Assembly: GCA_963573385.1 (NCBI GenBank)
Contig: CAUYLG010039183.1
Coordinates: 20,620 to 84,619 of the forward strand
Origin: Cacajao melanocephalus
Lineage: Eukaryota; Chordata; Mammalia; Primates; Pitheciidae
Length of the DNA: 64,000 nucleotides
Direction of reading: 5' to 3'
A program made the position numbers and the translations under genes. Positions 35,466 through 50,300 of the stretch are shown here, one piece after another (within the stretch, counting starts at the first letter, position 1; each line of letters starts with the position of its first letter). The notes under the pieces were generated by a model. The model did not search any database and was not told the origin of the DNA. It was given only the letters and a program-made list of their open reading frames with translations.

Positions 35466-38400
35466 ACATGGATAGAAATTCAGATCTTGGTAAAATTGTA
35501 TCATTGTTTTACTGACACACTCTTGATACAATTCATATTTTAAAACCTATTTCTCATTTTTCTACCATCCTTTTACTTGAGTTGTCTGACCTCTTTGCTC
35601 AAATTAAGTCTTATTTTTCTGATTCTGACATGTGTAAACAGAACTTGCTTATCTATGTTACTTGGATTAAAGTTAGCTTTCTTGATTATAGGATTTACTA
35701 CTTATGTGTTTTTGTATTTTAATAACAAATTATCTACTAAATGAGAGATGTAGATGATGACAGAGATATAAGGAGTTAAATATATTAAAAAGCAGACTAA
35801 AATGAAAACAAAAATGGAAAGTGACAGAGCAGAAGAGTGAAAAACTATTCAAGCGTTGGTAGCTGTTATTCGAAGGGCTTCAAAGAATTGACTTTAGAAA
35901 ATATTTTTTATTCATTTAAAATGACATAATGTAAAGTGTGTTAACATCCTCAATTTTCAGACATGTACTAATTATTTAACTAACCTCAATTTCCTATTTC
36001 TGAAATTGAGTGAATTTAAAATAATGAGATCATTGTGTCTGTTTCACACTTTGAGTCTTCCTAGAATAAGAAATGAAATGGCAAATAAATTTGAAAAATG
36101 ATGGCATCTCAACCCTTTTCAGAAAATAAATATATAACCAGAGCATGTAAACTCACTGTCACTTCATATAGTAGCAATCTAGACTAAAATGAAGATGAAA
36201 CAGCTTTCCTGGCTGAAATAAAGATATCAACTACATTAAATTAGATTTTTTGGTACTTAAGTGAAAGACCGTTTTTCCAGTATCTGAATTACCTGCCTCA
36301 AATCACTTCATAAATTGGACTAAACAGTATCGAGTTTTGGGATTGTTTTTCTATTCCCCTTGCTTGACATGAAGTTCAGTACTCCATTTCTTCTTTAACT
36401 ATGAGAGAAGCTTTAATAACAGAGACTACATAAGTAGTGTAGAAATGAAATGTCTCAAATTGCATTTGTGTCCCCAGTGTCTGTTTCAGATTTGTCCTAA
36501 GAAAAGTACATATTTTGAAGTAGTTTTAAAGGGCTCTCCTTTTGAATGGATTATAATTTATTTCATGAGACACACATTTTCTCTCTTGAAAATAAGAGGA
36601 AAATAATTCTTCTTTGTTAGATTTTTAGTATAATTGTCCAGAGAATGTCTTATACTGATCACCTCCATTTCCACAATATGTAAATATATATATATTTTTT
36701 TCTTAATGTTAGTCTCCTTAATATGACCATGGTGATAGTTCTTTAAATTCAAGTTTATTGATCTGTTTATAAGTTAGGGAGAAGGCGGGTGAAAAGGAAT
36801 TTCAGTCTAAAAATTCTCTCATTATGATATAATTGTACAGAGATCACATACAAATATGTCGACTATACATAGATTTATAAAAATAAAAATGTGGCTTAAA
36901 GTCAGAGTAGAAAAGGAATTTAAAATTTATATTATCTTTATAAATAGATAAAAATAAAAATCACTAATAATTATATTTTGCAAAACAAGACTTTCAAAAC
37001 TCTATCATTAATATGCTATTCAGTTAACTGTAAGCATTTAATACAAAGTATTTATTAGAGATTGAATAAAATTTCACACTGTCAATTGTATGCCATAGAA
37101 GCTAAAACACTATTGCATTAATATAAACACTGTTTTTAAAAGCCTACTAATTGCATCAGAATATCAAAGTAGTAGTCTATCCAAATATACCTGTGGAATT
37201 AAATTTAATTTTTAAAAAAGCTACTAATGGATTTAAGGAGTTATTACTAAACCCTGTTTTGTTTTGGTTTTGCCATGAATGCTGCTATTATCTTTACATC
37301 TATAAATTATATCTTTGATTTAAAAAAGTTAATCTTTACTTTTACATAATTTAAAATTAGCTATAAGGTTTTAAAAATTTAGAAGTCTGATTTTAAGCCA
37401 TATATTTTCCCTTTGCATTGGAATTTTCCAGAGAAAAGCCAAGATATCTGAATTTTCAATTGCATCTTTATTGGATTTAAGTAAGACTTAAATCAATAAC
37501 ATTCTAATTTAAAAGAAGCTACTTGATTTTCAAGATACTTAATTAAAGCTACATTCTATTAGCTGAAATAATCTAAATCTGGCTTAATCTACTGAACCAT
37601 TTTATCAGTTTGTTCTTTCCTGAAGACTGTTGATTCAATCATTCCTCATAGATACCACTTACAGAACTTTAACTCCCCATGAGACATCTGATAAATAGAC
37701 TATTAAACACTGAACTCATATTTTACTCATATATTTAGCACTAAAATATAGGCATGTCTAACAAATTTCAGTAAATAATTACTGTAATTACAATAAAAAT
37801 CTCAAAAATTAACCTGTTTGAATATTTGCAACTCAATTGAAAATATAATTTCTCCTCTACATATGAGCCTCTATCTTTTTGTGTTTACTGCCTTTTACTA
37901 AACTGATAAGAAATACAATTATGTAGGATGTAGAAACAAATTGCCAATCATGTATACCTGGATTCTTTACCGGTGTATGTTAAAAGAGTTATTGCAAACA
38001 TATTCAAAAACATAGATCATGCACAGTATATTACTGAAAAAAATCTGAAAGCACAAATCATACTGCAAGTTTTGAAAGGCATTCTATATGACCAACATAG
38101 AATTATTTTAGATACTGTTTGTTGCTTAAATTTAATGTCTGTTTAAACCAATAGGATGTTAAATAGTTTATCTTTAGTAAAACTATTACTTCCAAGGAAC
38201 ATCAAAGACAGCATTTATATTTAAAATTATAAAGTATATAAGAAAATGAATGTCTTGATAGTCTGTTTAATGGGTATGTTTAAGTGTGTGTGTATGTAAT
38301 TTTTGTCTGAAACCATAAAGTGTCATTCACTAGGATCTTATCTTAAGCCCTTTGTTTTCTCATATCACATGCTATCCCTTGATGGTTTTCTAATAAGGAC

Positions 38401-38496
38401 AATGGCAACAATTGTTATTATTTATAAAACAATTACTATGCACCAAGCACTGTTTAAGACAGGTAATATGTTAAATTGTCATTAAGGATAATGTGC
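35466..38496. other. 3-kb AT-rich noncoding DNA
   Basis: No gene or nameable repeat. The sequence is even, AT-rich and free of long open frames. Confidence 0.55.
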
Positions 38497-39000
38497 TTTT
38501 AATTGTTTATTGATATAAAATAGCTGTACCTATTTATAGGATATATAGTTTTTTTATACATACATACAATGCATAAAGAAAAAATTGGGTAATTAGGATA
38601 TAAATTACCTCAAACATTTCTCACTTCTGTATGTTGGGAACATTCCAAATTTTCTCTGCTACTTATTGTGAAATATCATATACACTGTTGTTAATGATAG
38701 TTACCCTACTGTCTTAGTAACCTCTAGAATTTACTCCTTCTACCTAACAGTATTTTTGTACCCATTAACTAACTTCTCTCCTCATCACCTCCCTCCACTA
38801 CCTTTTTCATTATCTGGCAACCACCATTCTGCCCACCACCTCTGTTGAATTAACTTTTTTTAGCTCCAACATATGAGTAAGAACATGCTATATTTGGCTT
38901 TCTTTTCCTGGATTATTTCACTTAACGTAATGTCCAGTTCCATCCATGATGTTGCAAATGACAGGGTTTTATAAAAAGGCTGAATAATTGACCTTGATTT
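38497..39000 (-). mobile_element. Old L1 3' UTR, antisense
   Basis: In reverse it follows the L1MA/L1PB-type 3' UTR: tattgatataaaatagctgt, cctcaaacatttctcac, tgttgggaacattc, tagctccaacatatgagt, and gtccagttccatccatgatg, in the correct order over about 500 bp. No coding capacity. Confidence 0.8.
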
Positions 39001-40301
39001 AGAATTAAACGATTTTACCATTGGTCAATGAATGAGCAATCGGAACTTACGGATGCTAAGAACTTCTGTATACACTTCTTTCAGCTTACTGAAGTACTCT
39101 GAAGGTATATTTTTTGCATAAATAAGGAGGTCAGACATCATTTCTTTCTCACTTGACATGCAGAATCCTTCAAAGTCACTACTTTATTCATTATCATCAT
39201 TGAACATAGTGGCAGGCCAGAGGTTGTGCCAGGAATAAACATTGTGTCTTTAGTCACTGTGTTCCAACCTTGGCAATAGCATATATGGCCTCCTTCATGA
39301 TATACTTACAAATATACATCTAGTTAGCAAAAAAGATACAGTTGAAACTGGGGCAGGAATTGTCGTCACAGCTTGAAAAGCAAATATGACCTCCTAATTC
39401 TGACATTTTAAGTCTCATTGTTCTTTATTCATTTGCATTTATTCTGAAATTCTATTATATTAATAACCTACTCCTTTCTGTATTAAGTACATTTTTATTT
39501 TATATTTTTACTGTTTTCTTTCTTTTTCTAAACAAGTCATTCTTTATTGATTGTGATTTAGCATTTATCTCCAATTTCTTTCTTAACCTCATTTCTGTTT
39601 TCTTCAGTGACACCCTCTGATTCACTCATACAGATTTCTTTACTTTTCACCCCATATACCAAGCTTCCTATTTTTACTCCTATGTTTACCTCCTCTCCAA
39701 GACAAAAATAAAATAAAACAAAACCTAATATTTATTTTAAAACATAGTTTTGTCCATCTTTTCCTTATAAAAATTTCTCCAAGAACTACTCCCATGGCTC
39801 TACATGTTCCTATTATTTTTAAATATTGGATATATGGTTTAGCACTTCAAGATATGTTGTTTTCAGAAGTACACAAATTGTTTTACTCTTTTTCATTCTT
39901 CAAAACAGAGAAATGGCCAGTGGTTTTTATTCTATAGTTTGCCTGTATGAGTGCTCCTGAGTAAGGCTGGTATATATGTTTTCTTGATGATGCTTAACAT
40001 TTGTCTGGCTTTCAGAACAGACAAATATTAAGTCTATAGTATTCTCTCAGAATTAATTAGAAAGTAGAATAAATTAACTAGAAAGTGAAATGGTCATATC
40101 TTCATTATGACTACATATTCCGTTATTAAATTAACTCCTTTATCTATGAATTTTTAATTGACCCAACCATAGCCCCTTTGTCTGAAGATGTAACTTTTCT
40201 CCTAGGCTCAAAATATGCTGTAGCATGTTATATTAATTTGTGTTATAGTAACGAAGTTTGAAACTAAATAACATATATTCCAAGCACTGTGCTCAACATT
40301 C

Positions 40302-40335
<34 letters not shown>

Positions 40336-40449
40336 ATTATCACCTTATTTATTAGATACTGTAATTATTTTCATATTATAGATGAAGAAACTGAAGTTCA
40401 CAGTTAAAATAATTTGATCAAAATTACATAGGAGTAAAGATTTGAACTG
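39001..40449. other. Noncoding DNA with a (TA)n tract
   Basis: No gene recognised. A (TA)n run of about 14 units lies at 40304-40332. The rest is AT-rich. Confidence 0.5.
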
Positions 40450-40782
40450 TGATACGGTTTGGATCTGTGTCATTGCCCAAATCTTGTGTTGAATTCTAAT
40501 CCCTAGTGTTGGAGGAGAGGCTTGGTGGGAAGCGGTTAGATCAGGGCGGTGGAGTTCTCATGAATGGGTTAGTACTATCCCCTTGGTGATGCTCTCCTGA
40601 TAGTGAGCGAGTGAGTTACTGTGAGAAAAACATAAGTAAAAACTCCCTGAGGCCTCCCCAGAAGTAGATCCTGTCATGCTTTCTGTACAGCCTGTAGAAT
40701 TATAGCCAATTAAACCTCTTTTCTTTATAAATGTCCCAGGGTCAGGTATCTTTATATAGCAGTACAAGAATGGACTAATATA
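40450..40782 (+). mobile_element. Solo MaLR LTR (MST-like)
   Basis: Starts tgatacggtttggatctgtg and ends gaatggactaatata, the usual MaLR ends. Inside are gaggcctccccagaag, ctgtacagcctgtagaa, and aaacctcttttctttataaa containing the polyadenylation region. About 333 bp. No internal region is attached. The 89-codon minus-strand frame across it is not a gene. Confidence 0.85.
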
Positions 40783-43129
40783 AATCAAAAGCCCAATACA
40801 ATCAACAATAATATCATGTGTTTTCATGAAAGATACACAATCCTTGTCTAGAAATGTGATGCTTTTATAGAAGGTAAGACAAGTCTAATAAATAAACATG
40901 AGTAAAATAAAGCTTAAGAAAAGTCAATGTTTAATTTATTATTCAACTGAGGCACTTTTCAGAGTTAATTATGCAATTAATAATTATACCAGGTCAACAG
41001 GTTTACATGAAAACTTGGGCTTAGAGTCATCTTGTAAAGGGAATGCTACTCTAGTTAATTGAAAAGACATGAAAATTAAACTTGCTGCATTCAAATCATC
41101 CTCATCTGAGTTTCTGAACCAGGACAGAAAGAGGAAGAAAATATTGCCAAAACCCTCAGTTTTCCTCTACCTCCATTCATCATGCATATACACATTCATA
41201 TATTCAGACTTTCTGAGCTTCTACACCATTGAGTCACCTTAGATGATCAGACATACTATTTAGTGAATCTAGGGGAAAACCTTCTATTCAATGCTATTAC
41301 AAATTTATATTTTACCTTATTCACATTTTGGCACTGTAATTCTAGAATTAAGTTTCTGCTTTTGTCCCTACTCCTTGCCTAGTCAATTTGTTAGTCCTTA
41401 ACAGTTTAGGGACCAAAGCTGAAGCCCTTAACAGTGACAGAGAATAAATATCTGCTGTGATCATAATCTTTCTCCTTCATGACCTGATCTTGTCCTCATA
41501 TCTAAGATCCTGCCCTGGATCTTGTTCAAACTGACAAGTAAATTATCAATCCATCTTACTGATTGTTCACCATTTAACAAGTGATATTTATTGTTCACCT
41601 CATCACTGAGAGACCTGGTGATACAAGGGCCAATAAGATGTAAATCCTATTGTCACAGAGCCATTGCAATCCTGTCTTAGATGCAGATAGACATCAAGAA
41701 GTAACTGCCTCATCAACCATACATCATCTGCAAGGCTGTTCTTGGAGAGAAGAGCTTTGCATCTGGATCAATTTTGTGTGTGTCCATAATGCCCTGCTGG
41801 ACATATTTCATAGTATTCTTTTGTGTGTATCCTTTGACACCATAGCCATTTAATTAGGCTCCACTTCCTTGGCACAAAATTTAGCAGGTGTGACTTTATT
41901 TTTGGTGAGGAATGGTTGATATGTAATTTAAATAACCCAGTTAAATATGAGTTAAATAACATAAGCTTCCCCTTTCTTTTAATTTTGCCAATTCCCATAA
42001 GAAATACCAAAAGAAATGCCAAAATAAAAGTGCTAAAATATGAAAATAATCACAATATAAAAGTCAAATGTCTTAATGGTAGAAATAAAAAAAAATCATG
42101 TGTGAACATCCCTGAACTGGGATTTACACGTTTCTGTTGTCTTCAAAAATTTCAGATATCTCATCACCCGTATTAAGAAATATACATTATATTTGTTTTT
42201 TAATATAACGAAATCCAAATGCAAAACTTAAGTGGAGCATTTGATATAGTCACTGGCAAATAATCAAAGTTCATTCATTGTAAGCCCCATTTAAACCACT
42301 CACATGTAATTTTATTTTGTACTTTAATTCTGATGTCTAAATGTATGATACTAATGAGTATTAAAAAGAGATGCTAACTAAAATGGAGAATTCAAGCTAA
42401 CAACTTCAAAGACCTTAAATTTCTTGACTGAAGTAAAAACTATCACAAAATCATATGCTATGTCACATAAACACACAGACCAAAACATGCATGTACACAA
42501 TATTATCCTGGGTAAAAATCACCACCAAGATTCATATATTCCCTATTTGTGTATTCAAAATATGCATTTCAGAAAAAAACTGACGTTTTAATTATGGGCA
42601 CTGAGATAAATGCAAGTAAAATATAAATCTGATTTTTGTTTCCAGGTGTGCTATCTATATGTATCAGAAAAGGCTGACATATGTTTCCTAAACAATCATT
42701 ACAAAATATTATATTATTATTCTATAGAAATAACAAATATGTTATTTCATAGAAATTCAATAATGGAGCAAAGGAAATCTGGTCAAGAAAATTCCTAAAA
42801 AAGCGATGAGACATCAACTGGACTTTAGAACTGTGGAATAGAGGACAAATGAATACTGATTCATTAAACAGTTTCCAGAATTCCAGTTGTTTTTAGGCAA
42901 AGCCAGTAGATGTGTCTGAGTAAATGGAAGAAATGCATGAGTCAGTATTGGGAAATGATTCTATAAACGTTCCAGAGATATGGGACAAAGAAGCATCAGA
43001 CTTACCTTTCTCATCAATTGAAATATTTCTGATTGGACTCAATTGCTGTTTTTATATTCTATTTGAGTCTTTATAAAATCTAGTTAGGTGTAATGATGAG
43101 ATCCAATTACGTCAGGATCTTTGAATACG
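40783..43129. other. Noncoding DNA, no gene recognised
   Basis: AT-rich. Several 60-90-codon frames occur between 41650 and 42800 but none shows a protein family or splice context. Confidence 0.5.
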
Positions 43130-43320
43130 AGGCCATGTAAAGTGTTGGCTCCCACTTCGCCTTCTGCTATGTTTACTGGGGCTTCCCCAGAAGTTATGCA
43201 GATGCCAGTGTCATGTTTCCTGTACATCCTGCAGAAATGTGAGCCAATTAAACTTCTTTTCTTTATAAATTGCCCAGTTTCAGGTATTTCTTTCTAGCAA
43301 TGTGAGAACAACATAATAAA
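43130..43320 (+). mobile_element. Partial MaLR LTR
   Basis: The 3' part of an LTR like the one at 40.5 kb: gccatgtaaagtg, gcttccccagaag, ctgtacatcctgcag and ttaaacttcttttctttata, ending near gagaacaacataata. The 5' part is missing or too decayed to see. Confidence 0.75.
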
Positions 43321-46300
43321 AACATATCTATATATCTATATCTATCTATCTATATATTTTATTGTAGAGCATGAGAAAGTAAGTCTGGGACAGCTAGTGA
43401 TTTGAAAGTTCCAGTGCCTGGTGATGACTTGTACAAGGTGCATACACATTTTAATAAATTGTTCAGATGAACTGTATTGATAATGTTACAAAGGGTGAAA
43501 TTTGCCATAATTTGTATTTTGCTTTTATTGGTGAAACCCTGATTTTGACAGTTATATGTTCAAGTCTGAAAATCTCTAGAGATTTTTTATTTTAAGTTCT
43601 CTCTGTATAAAAAAATGACGACTTTGGTCACTTTCCAGTAATCCCCCCTAATATACTTAAGTTTGTCATGTTGAAAAATGTTAGAATATTCAAAATCAGT
43701 TTTTCTCTTCCTCAGATTCATGCCTTAAAATTACTTGTATTGCCAAATGACAGTTCATTAAAAAAAGAATATTTGGTGAGAAAAAAATGCAAATGATATT
43801 TGAATTAAATTATGATTACTTGAAATGAATAAATATATGTAAATGTACATAGTTGCTCACCTAGTTTCTATGTTGACACTACAAATGCATAATTTATATT
43901 TGCCTCTGAATTTTAATGTTTGGTGATTACAATAAATTGCTATTCCATACTTCTCTATTTCTAAATTTGTAGTGACAAGTAAAACACAGTAAAATTCATC
44001 TGTTTTGTGTTTTACTTATCTATGTATTTTTGATTCATCAAATTCATAACATTAAAATAATCAGAACAAACTATTAAATAATAGAAAATGTCTTATTAAA
44101 AATTTTTTATTTCATCCACTGAACTTGTTTATTAGCAATTTTATGCATCTAGTCCATTCATGTTTTTTAATTCACTCTTTTATATATAAAGGTCATTCCT
44201 AAATAAGAATAGTTGGAGTTCTAAAGCAACTAAATTGTGTAGAAATTGCAATAATGTGTGACACAAGGTCAAACTTTTATTGTTTTCCCGCCAAAGTCAG
44301 TATCTTCAATAGTGAACTTGAACAATAGTGACATATTCAGTGTTTTAAAATATAAACAACCAGAATTAATTTATTTCTATGACAAAATATATTACTATTC
44401 AGCAAGAATAGTCATCAATTCAAATTCTGCAAGGCTCTCCTAATCACTGATACTATCAGCTCTTCCCTTGACATGTCCTACCAGCTATTTTAGTTGAGCT
44501 CTACTAGCTTAAACTAGATCTTGATTAGCAAGGATAGGCACAGAATTCATGGAGGGGAAAAATGAATCATTGACAGTGGAACTTTCAATCTAGGAGCAGA
44601 CTGGATTCTGAACAGATAAATAAAGGAAGAAATTAGGAGACACTAAATAAATCTCTTTTATGTTTCTGAGGATAACTTTCATCTTTCATCTGCCTGCCTA
44701 GTAAGTTCCTTTCTTTTTCTTTCAATTCATAATCCCAAAGAATAAACACTAGAGTTTCCTATGCTATCATCCTTCGTTATCATTAAGCTTCAGTTCACTT
44801 TAAGATTTTTATTCAACAAAATAGTCGTTGGGTTTTCACTTAAAATTTCTTTCTGAAATCTATATCATGGCCTTTAAAATTTCAGTTTTGTTTCATTTTC
44901 TATTTTAAAGAAATGAAAAGTAGGAGACAACATATTTGTGCATTTAATACCTTATCTTTAATCACAGAATATGTTTGTAAAGATTATGAATTGTCTTTGT
45001 AGAGAAAAATGATTTAATATCTTTTGCTTGGGCACGCAAGCAATCTTGAGCATTGTCTTAGGAGTTTTGGCTGATCTCAGCTAGGCTGCACATGTCTTTC
45101 TTCTTTCTTCAGGGACCAGTAAGCTAGCCAAGAACTATTCGTCTTGTGATACTGCCTGTAGTACAAAATACAAATTCTAAGGGAAACTTCATAGACCTTT
45201 GTAGCCATTGTTCAACTTATACCCATTAACATTCCATTGGCTAAAGCCAGTTTTTGTCTAAAATGCTTAATGTATTTTTCCAAGCATTGGAAAAGGGCTA
45301 ATGTATTTATACGTTAAGCATTTTAAATGGAACAAATTGCAAAGTCAAATATCAAAGGCTGTGAATACACAGATGGGTAGAATATTGAGGTCATTAATCT
45401 ATCACGCTTCTCACATACTATTTTGCCTCATGTTGAAGAAAAGGACTTTAAGATTCATTTCAGATTTTAAAAATAAACTATTTTTACTTAGTCAAACTGA
45501 GAAGTTTTAAGTTTCTTAAAAAGCTCTCCAAATTCTTACGCTTTACCAAATTTCTACACATTACTCAAAGTCATATTTGTTTCCAATCTAAGATTCTCTA
45601 TAACATCACATTTTGACTATCTCTCTAACACCCTTTTACCTTGCTCATATGGGAGGCTCCATTGATACTCGGCGTACAGACATCTATTTAACAAAACATA
45701 TTGAGTTGATATGGAGGAAAAAAAAATCTCATCCTGTGACACTAATTTTTCCCTCTAGACTTCAATAAGTTAAAAACCCATTCAGAGTAGACATTAATAT
45801 TTTTCCTTCTAATCACAAGAAGACTATAAAATTTGGAGACAGATTGCTTCTAAAAAGGGATCAATATTTCCTTAGCTGAATGAGAAACAGAATTGTAGGA
45901 GAAAAGATTGGATTGGTAAAAGAAGGGAAAATTGTAGAGAATTTTCAGATGAAGATGTTTATGCAGAAAGTTAGATGACCTTGTGTTGAATTCTATGTGA
46001 AATGGTAAACCTGTGGAGGGCTTCAGACAGATTAAAATACCCAGTTACCATTTGAAAAGAACATACAGGCAGTTATTTTGAAAAGAACCTGGGAGACACT
46101 GTTAATCTATGAGATCAGTCTAGAGGTTTGTGATTGTTGCAGTGAGTGTTGATGGTGAAGTGGACTTGGGTGGTGATAAAGGAGGTATTTAGAAGTGGTA
46201 TGGTTCTGAGTGTACTTCAAAGATGCATCCCACATTTTTTTTTTGATAGATTGGTCACAGGGCACGAGAAAGATGAGTGATGCTGTCAAGAGTTTTGGCC

Positions 46301-47399
46301 AGAGTAGCTGGAAGCATGGAGTTTCCACTTACTGTGGGCTTGTCTAGTTAAGCACAGGATTATTATTATTACATATCTAAATAGTACTATTCTAATTAGG
46401 AAATGCATTTGGAAATTAAAAATATTTTAAGGTCTTTAAAGTCACCAAACAAGTAATTTTAAATGTTGAAAAAAGGAGAAAGAAGTTGTCACTATAACCT
46501 CAACACTGTAGCTGACCACAAGTCCTTAGTATATTCAACTGCTCCATAGGTCCTTTGCTTTCAGCCAGCACTACAGACTTCTTTATCTGGAGGCTATTTT
46601 AGGTCTTCATTTCTGAATTTTCTGAGCCAGCGATGGTTCTGCCTACGTGGGATGGGTGTGGTATTCCATTAAATGTAACTACGGGACATAGCAGAAGTAG
46701 ATGGCACTAGGGAGTCATGACTATCCATAATCCTTCCTTTGCCTATTGTTCAGCAGGAGCTATGTTTTCCCCTGTAGTATACTGATCAATGTTTAGGAAA
46801 TATTCCATTTTAAGCTACTCATCTAAAGGCATGTATTGTTTAAAATGTTATACTGCAAAGGAATTACGATTGTATTCCCTCATGTATACAATCTTTTGTT
46901 ATAAGACCTGTGAACAAACAGAGTTCACAAGGAGTGAACCATAAATTTTCAAGTAAGTCATGAATGTAACAGTTAGATGCACCTCTCCATTTGCGTTTAT
47001 TTCCTCCTGAACCCATATATCCTGACTGAAAAGAATAAAAATGGCATCCTGTATTAGTCAGTTGCTATTCTTGAGGATAAGAAATAAAAATTAAAAGTTA
47101 TTGTCACTCAGTTGGAATATTAAATATTTTATGTCAATTCCAATATTCTCCAAAGTCAATTCCTTCTGAAATATGGAGTACATATTAAGACCAATGAATC
47201 ATATGAACAATAATATACAACCTTATATCTTCAAAATCTTTTTTTGTTCATAATAAACATTGAGGATTAGATTAGATATTAAATAATACAATCTTTAATT
47301 TTCTTAAGGTAACACTAATTATACAATGTGTATAACATTAATTTCAAACCAATAATGGCTTTTTTATAATGAGAAATATTCAATAAACAAAATATATTT
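43321..47399. other. 4-kb noncoding DNA, no gene recognised
   Basis: Contains a short (TATC)n-like tract at 43327-43358. Otherwise AT-rich with no recognisable gene or repeat. Confidence 0.5.
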
Positions 47400-50300
47400 C
47401 CATTATACTAGCTAATTCCCTGAGAATATGGTGCCAACTAGGATTGGTTCATGTCACTGACAAATTGCACCTCTACAAAAAATGATGTTAACTTGGCCAG
47501 CCATGGTAAGAAGAAGTCAATGTTGTTGGGCTCATGTATAACTTTAGCCCCTTCCTCCACTATCTCTTGGTTCATGAGCCCTTTATACAAATGAGTATGG
47601 CAATAAAAAAGCATAATTGACACCTATAGGCTTCCCCGTAGCCGATGCCTCTCTTGAACATTTACTCCCAACAGTTATCACACTCCTGGAACATGAAAGT
47701 AGACCATTTACTCAACCCTTACCCAAAGCTTATCATTAAAATTCCAGTATTACCTTTGCCAACCCACTAACAATATCAAATTATTATCTCCAATTGGTAG
47801 TGATCCTTACCTCTAGCCATCTCTCCTTTTTGATAAAGGTATCAGTGAGCTATATCATTAACATCTTCAACACAGAAGGGTTTCTTTTCTCCACTATCTT
47901 TTCACTCAGGTTTTAACAGCAAATGTTTCATTCCTTGTCGGTGCTAGAAAATTCTATAAATCTGTCTTTAGAATAAGCAAACTCAATATTGTTTTCTTCA
48001 GCCGTCTATATATATATATATGTAATGTCCATGAAGGCATAAGTGCAAGCTGAGAGAAGAGTGCTAAGATAGGTGTATCAGGCTCATGCAATCTACTTGT
48101 CCCTTCAAGAACTACTTGAACATAATTTCCATTATAACATTCAGTACTGAATATTGCTAAGTAACCTTGTATTTAAAGATCAAATAATACCAAGTCAAGA
48201 TAGACAATCAAGTGGTATAAGCACCTGAAGTCCCAGAGTAAAGCATTTGCAATCTATCAGTGCCCAGAAAGGCTAAGAACATTTTTTTTAAAGGTTCACT
48301 TTTTTATTCCAAAGAGTTCACAGATTTGTTTCAAAACTCTAGTGGAATCTACTTTGGATTTTCTTTAAGAGTTTCTAACATACTTAATGAAAATCCTATG
48401 CTACCGTATAATTGCCAGAACCATCATGAGTAATAATGTCAGGACCGTTTTATATAATTGTGAAGGCTGAACACTCCCTAACTTCAGAGGTTACTTTCAC
48501 ATTTTAATCAACTTTGAATGGTGTTCCTGGAGTTACACAATGAATGGAACTATGTAGCCTGCACATCGTATCTGAGTTCTAAAATGGTTAAGTAGAAAAG
48601 ATAAATGTTAGTCACATTCAGAATCAGCAGAAGCAGACTGAGAACCTTCTGTTGCTATAGATCCCACATAAAGGTAGAAGTGTTCCAGGTTTTCGAATAT
48701 ATGGGTCAGCATAGCATATTTACATGTTATCTATGTCGTCTCCAAATTCCTAAAATATGCAATGAGTTGTGATGCACTTTTACAATAACAAAAGATGCTA
48801 AGGGAAGCAACTGAAGCTTGCCCTTGGAAAATTCATTACAATATATCTCAAGATAATTGAATTTGGTGACATATCTTTTTTCATTTTGAATTATAACTTG
48901 GGATACTTTGGTGTCATTTAGAATGTCTACTACTTCTCATTATTCAAGTAATAAAATGATATCACAATGTAACTAATGTTGTGATATTCTAAGGGATAGT
49001 AAGATGATCAAGATCTCTGTGAAATAAATTGTGTCCCAAATTAGGGAGTTGATATTATTCCTGAGCCAGTGGGAGTGTGTACTTCTGTAAGTGTTTACTT
49101 CTGTCTCAGCAGGTGAAAGTACACAGTTCCCAATAGATTTTGCTTATTAGGATAGGTACAAAATGACATTCTAGATCAATAGGTATGCATCAATCAAGCT
49201 CTGTGGTAATTTTCTCAGGAAAAGTAGATGTCAGAATTAACAGGTGAAATCAAATTCAATTGATTAAGCTTATAATAATCCACTATGTTTCTAAAAACCT
49301 TTCTCATCTGTGTACTGGTTAGTAAAACAGAGGAGTTATGTGGAGATGAAATAGGAATCATCACCTTTCTTTGATCTTCTAAAACTCATCAGTAATAATA
49401 AATATCTCCCAGAAATATGTTGTTGCTTTTGGTTTTCCATTTTGGAAAAAGCAGTGCCATTCCATAGGGTTCACTATCCTTTTCCTAGCCTAAATGCCAT
49501 TATTTGTGGGTTAGGAAGCCAAAATGCTGATTCTGGTCATACTGAATAACTATTTAAACGATAAATATAGGAACTGGAGATTTAACAACCTCTCATGCCA
49601 ATTATGTGTCCAGTCAAAACTCCATTTATTGCCTGACATCTATAACCTTTTCCTAATCGTGGGCAACAGTGTTTTTCTGAGTCACAAAAATTAACGTTAT
49701 CATAAAGCTAGCGTCAAAACCAATTAATTTCCCCAAATGTTGACTGTTTCCCTTTCAGCAATGTATAATGATCCTGATGAATGTTTTCAGGTGAAATTTG
49801 ATAGTAATAACAGAATAATTTATAGTACATATGCAGAATGTTATTTCTCAATACTACCTGACATCATCTCAATGGTAGGCACTCTAATTCTATAAAGTAA
49901 TTCAGGTTTAGAGATTGAAATAATGCAATCATTAATTTTCTTAAGTAATACTAACTATATAATATGTGTAACATTAATTTCAAACCAATAATGGCTTTGT
50001 ATAGAAAAAATTCTAAAATATGTTGATGCTGTGCTTGCCACACCTAAAATAATTTTTAGTTATTAATAAGGAAAAATCTATTTGGAAAAATATTAATATT
50101 TGCCATAGCAACTCTATGATGAATTAGCCACCTTTGAAGATTCCTGTGCATCAAATTATTCTGATTACCTCTCTCCCCCATTCCTGTAATGTCTACTTTT
50201 CAACCGACAATAATTTCAAATGGTACATTATCCTCCGTCAGCAAGCTGATTCTCACAATTGTCACTCCTATCCATTTCATAGATGCATATACTTTCTTCA

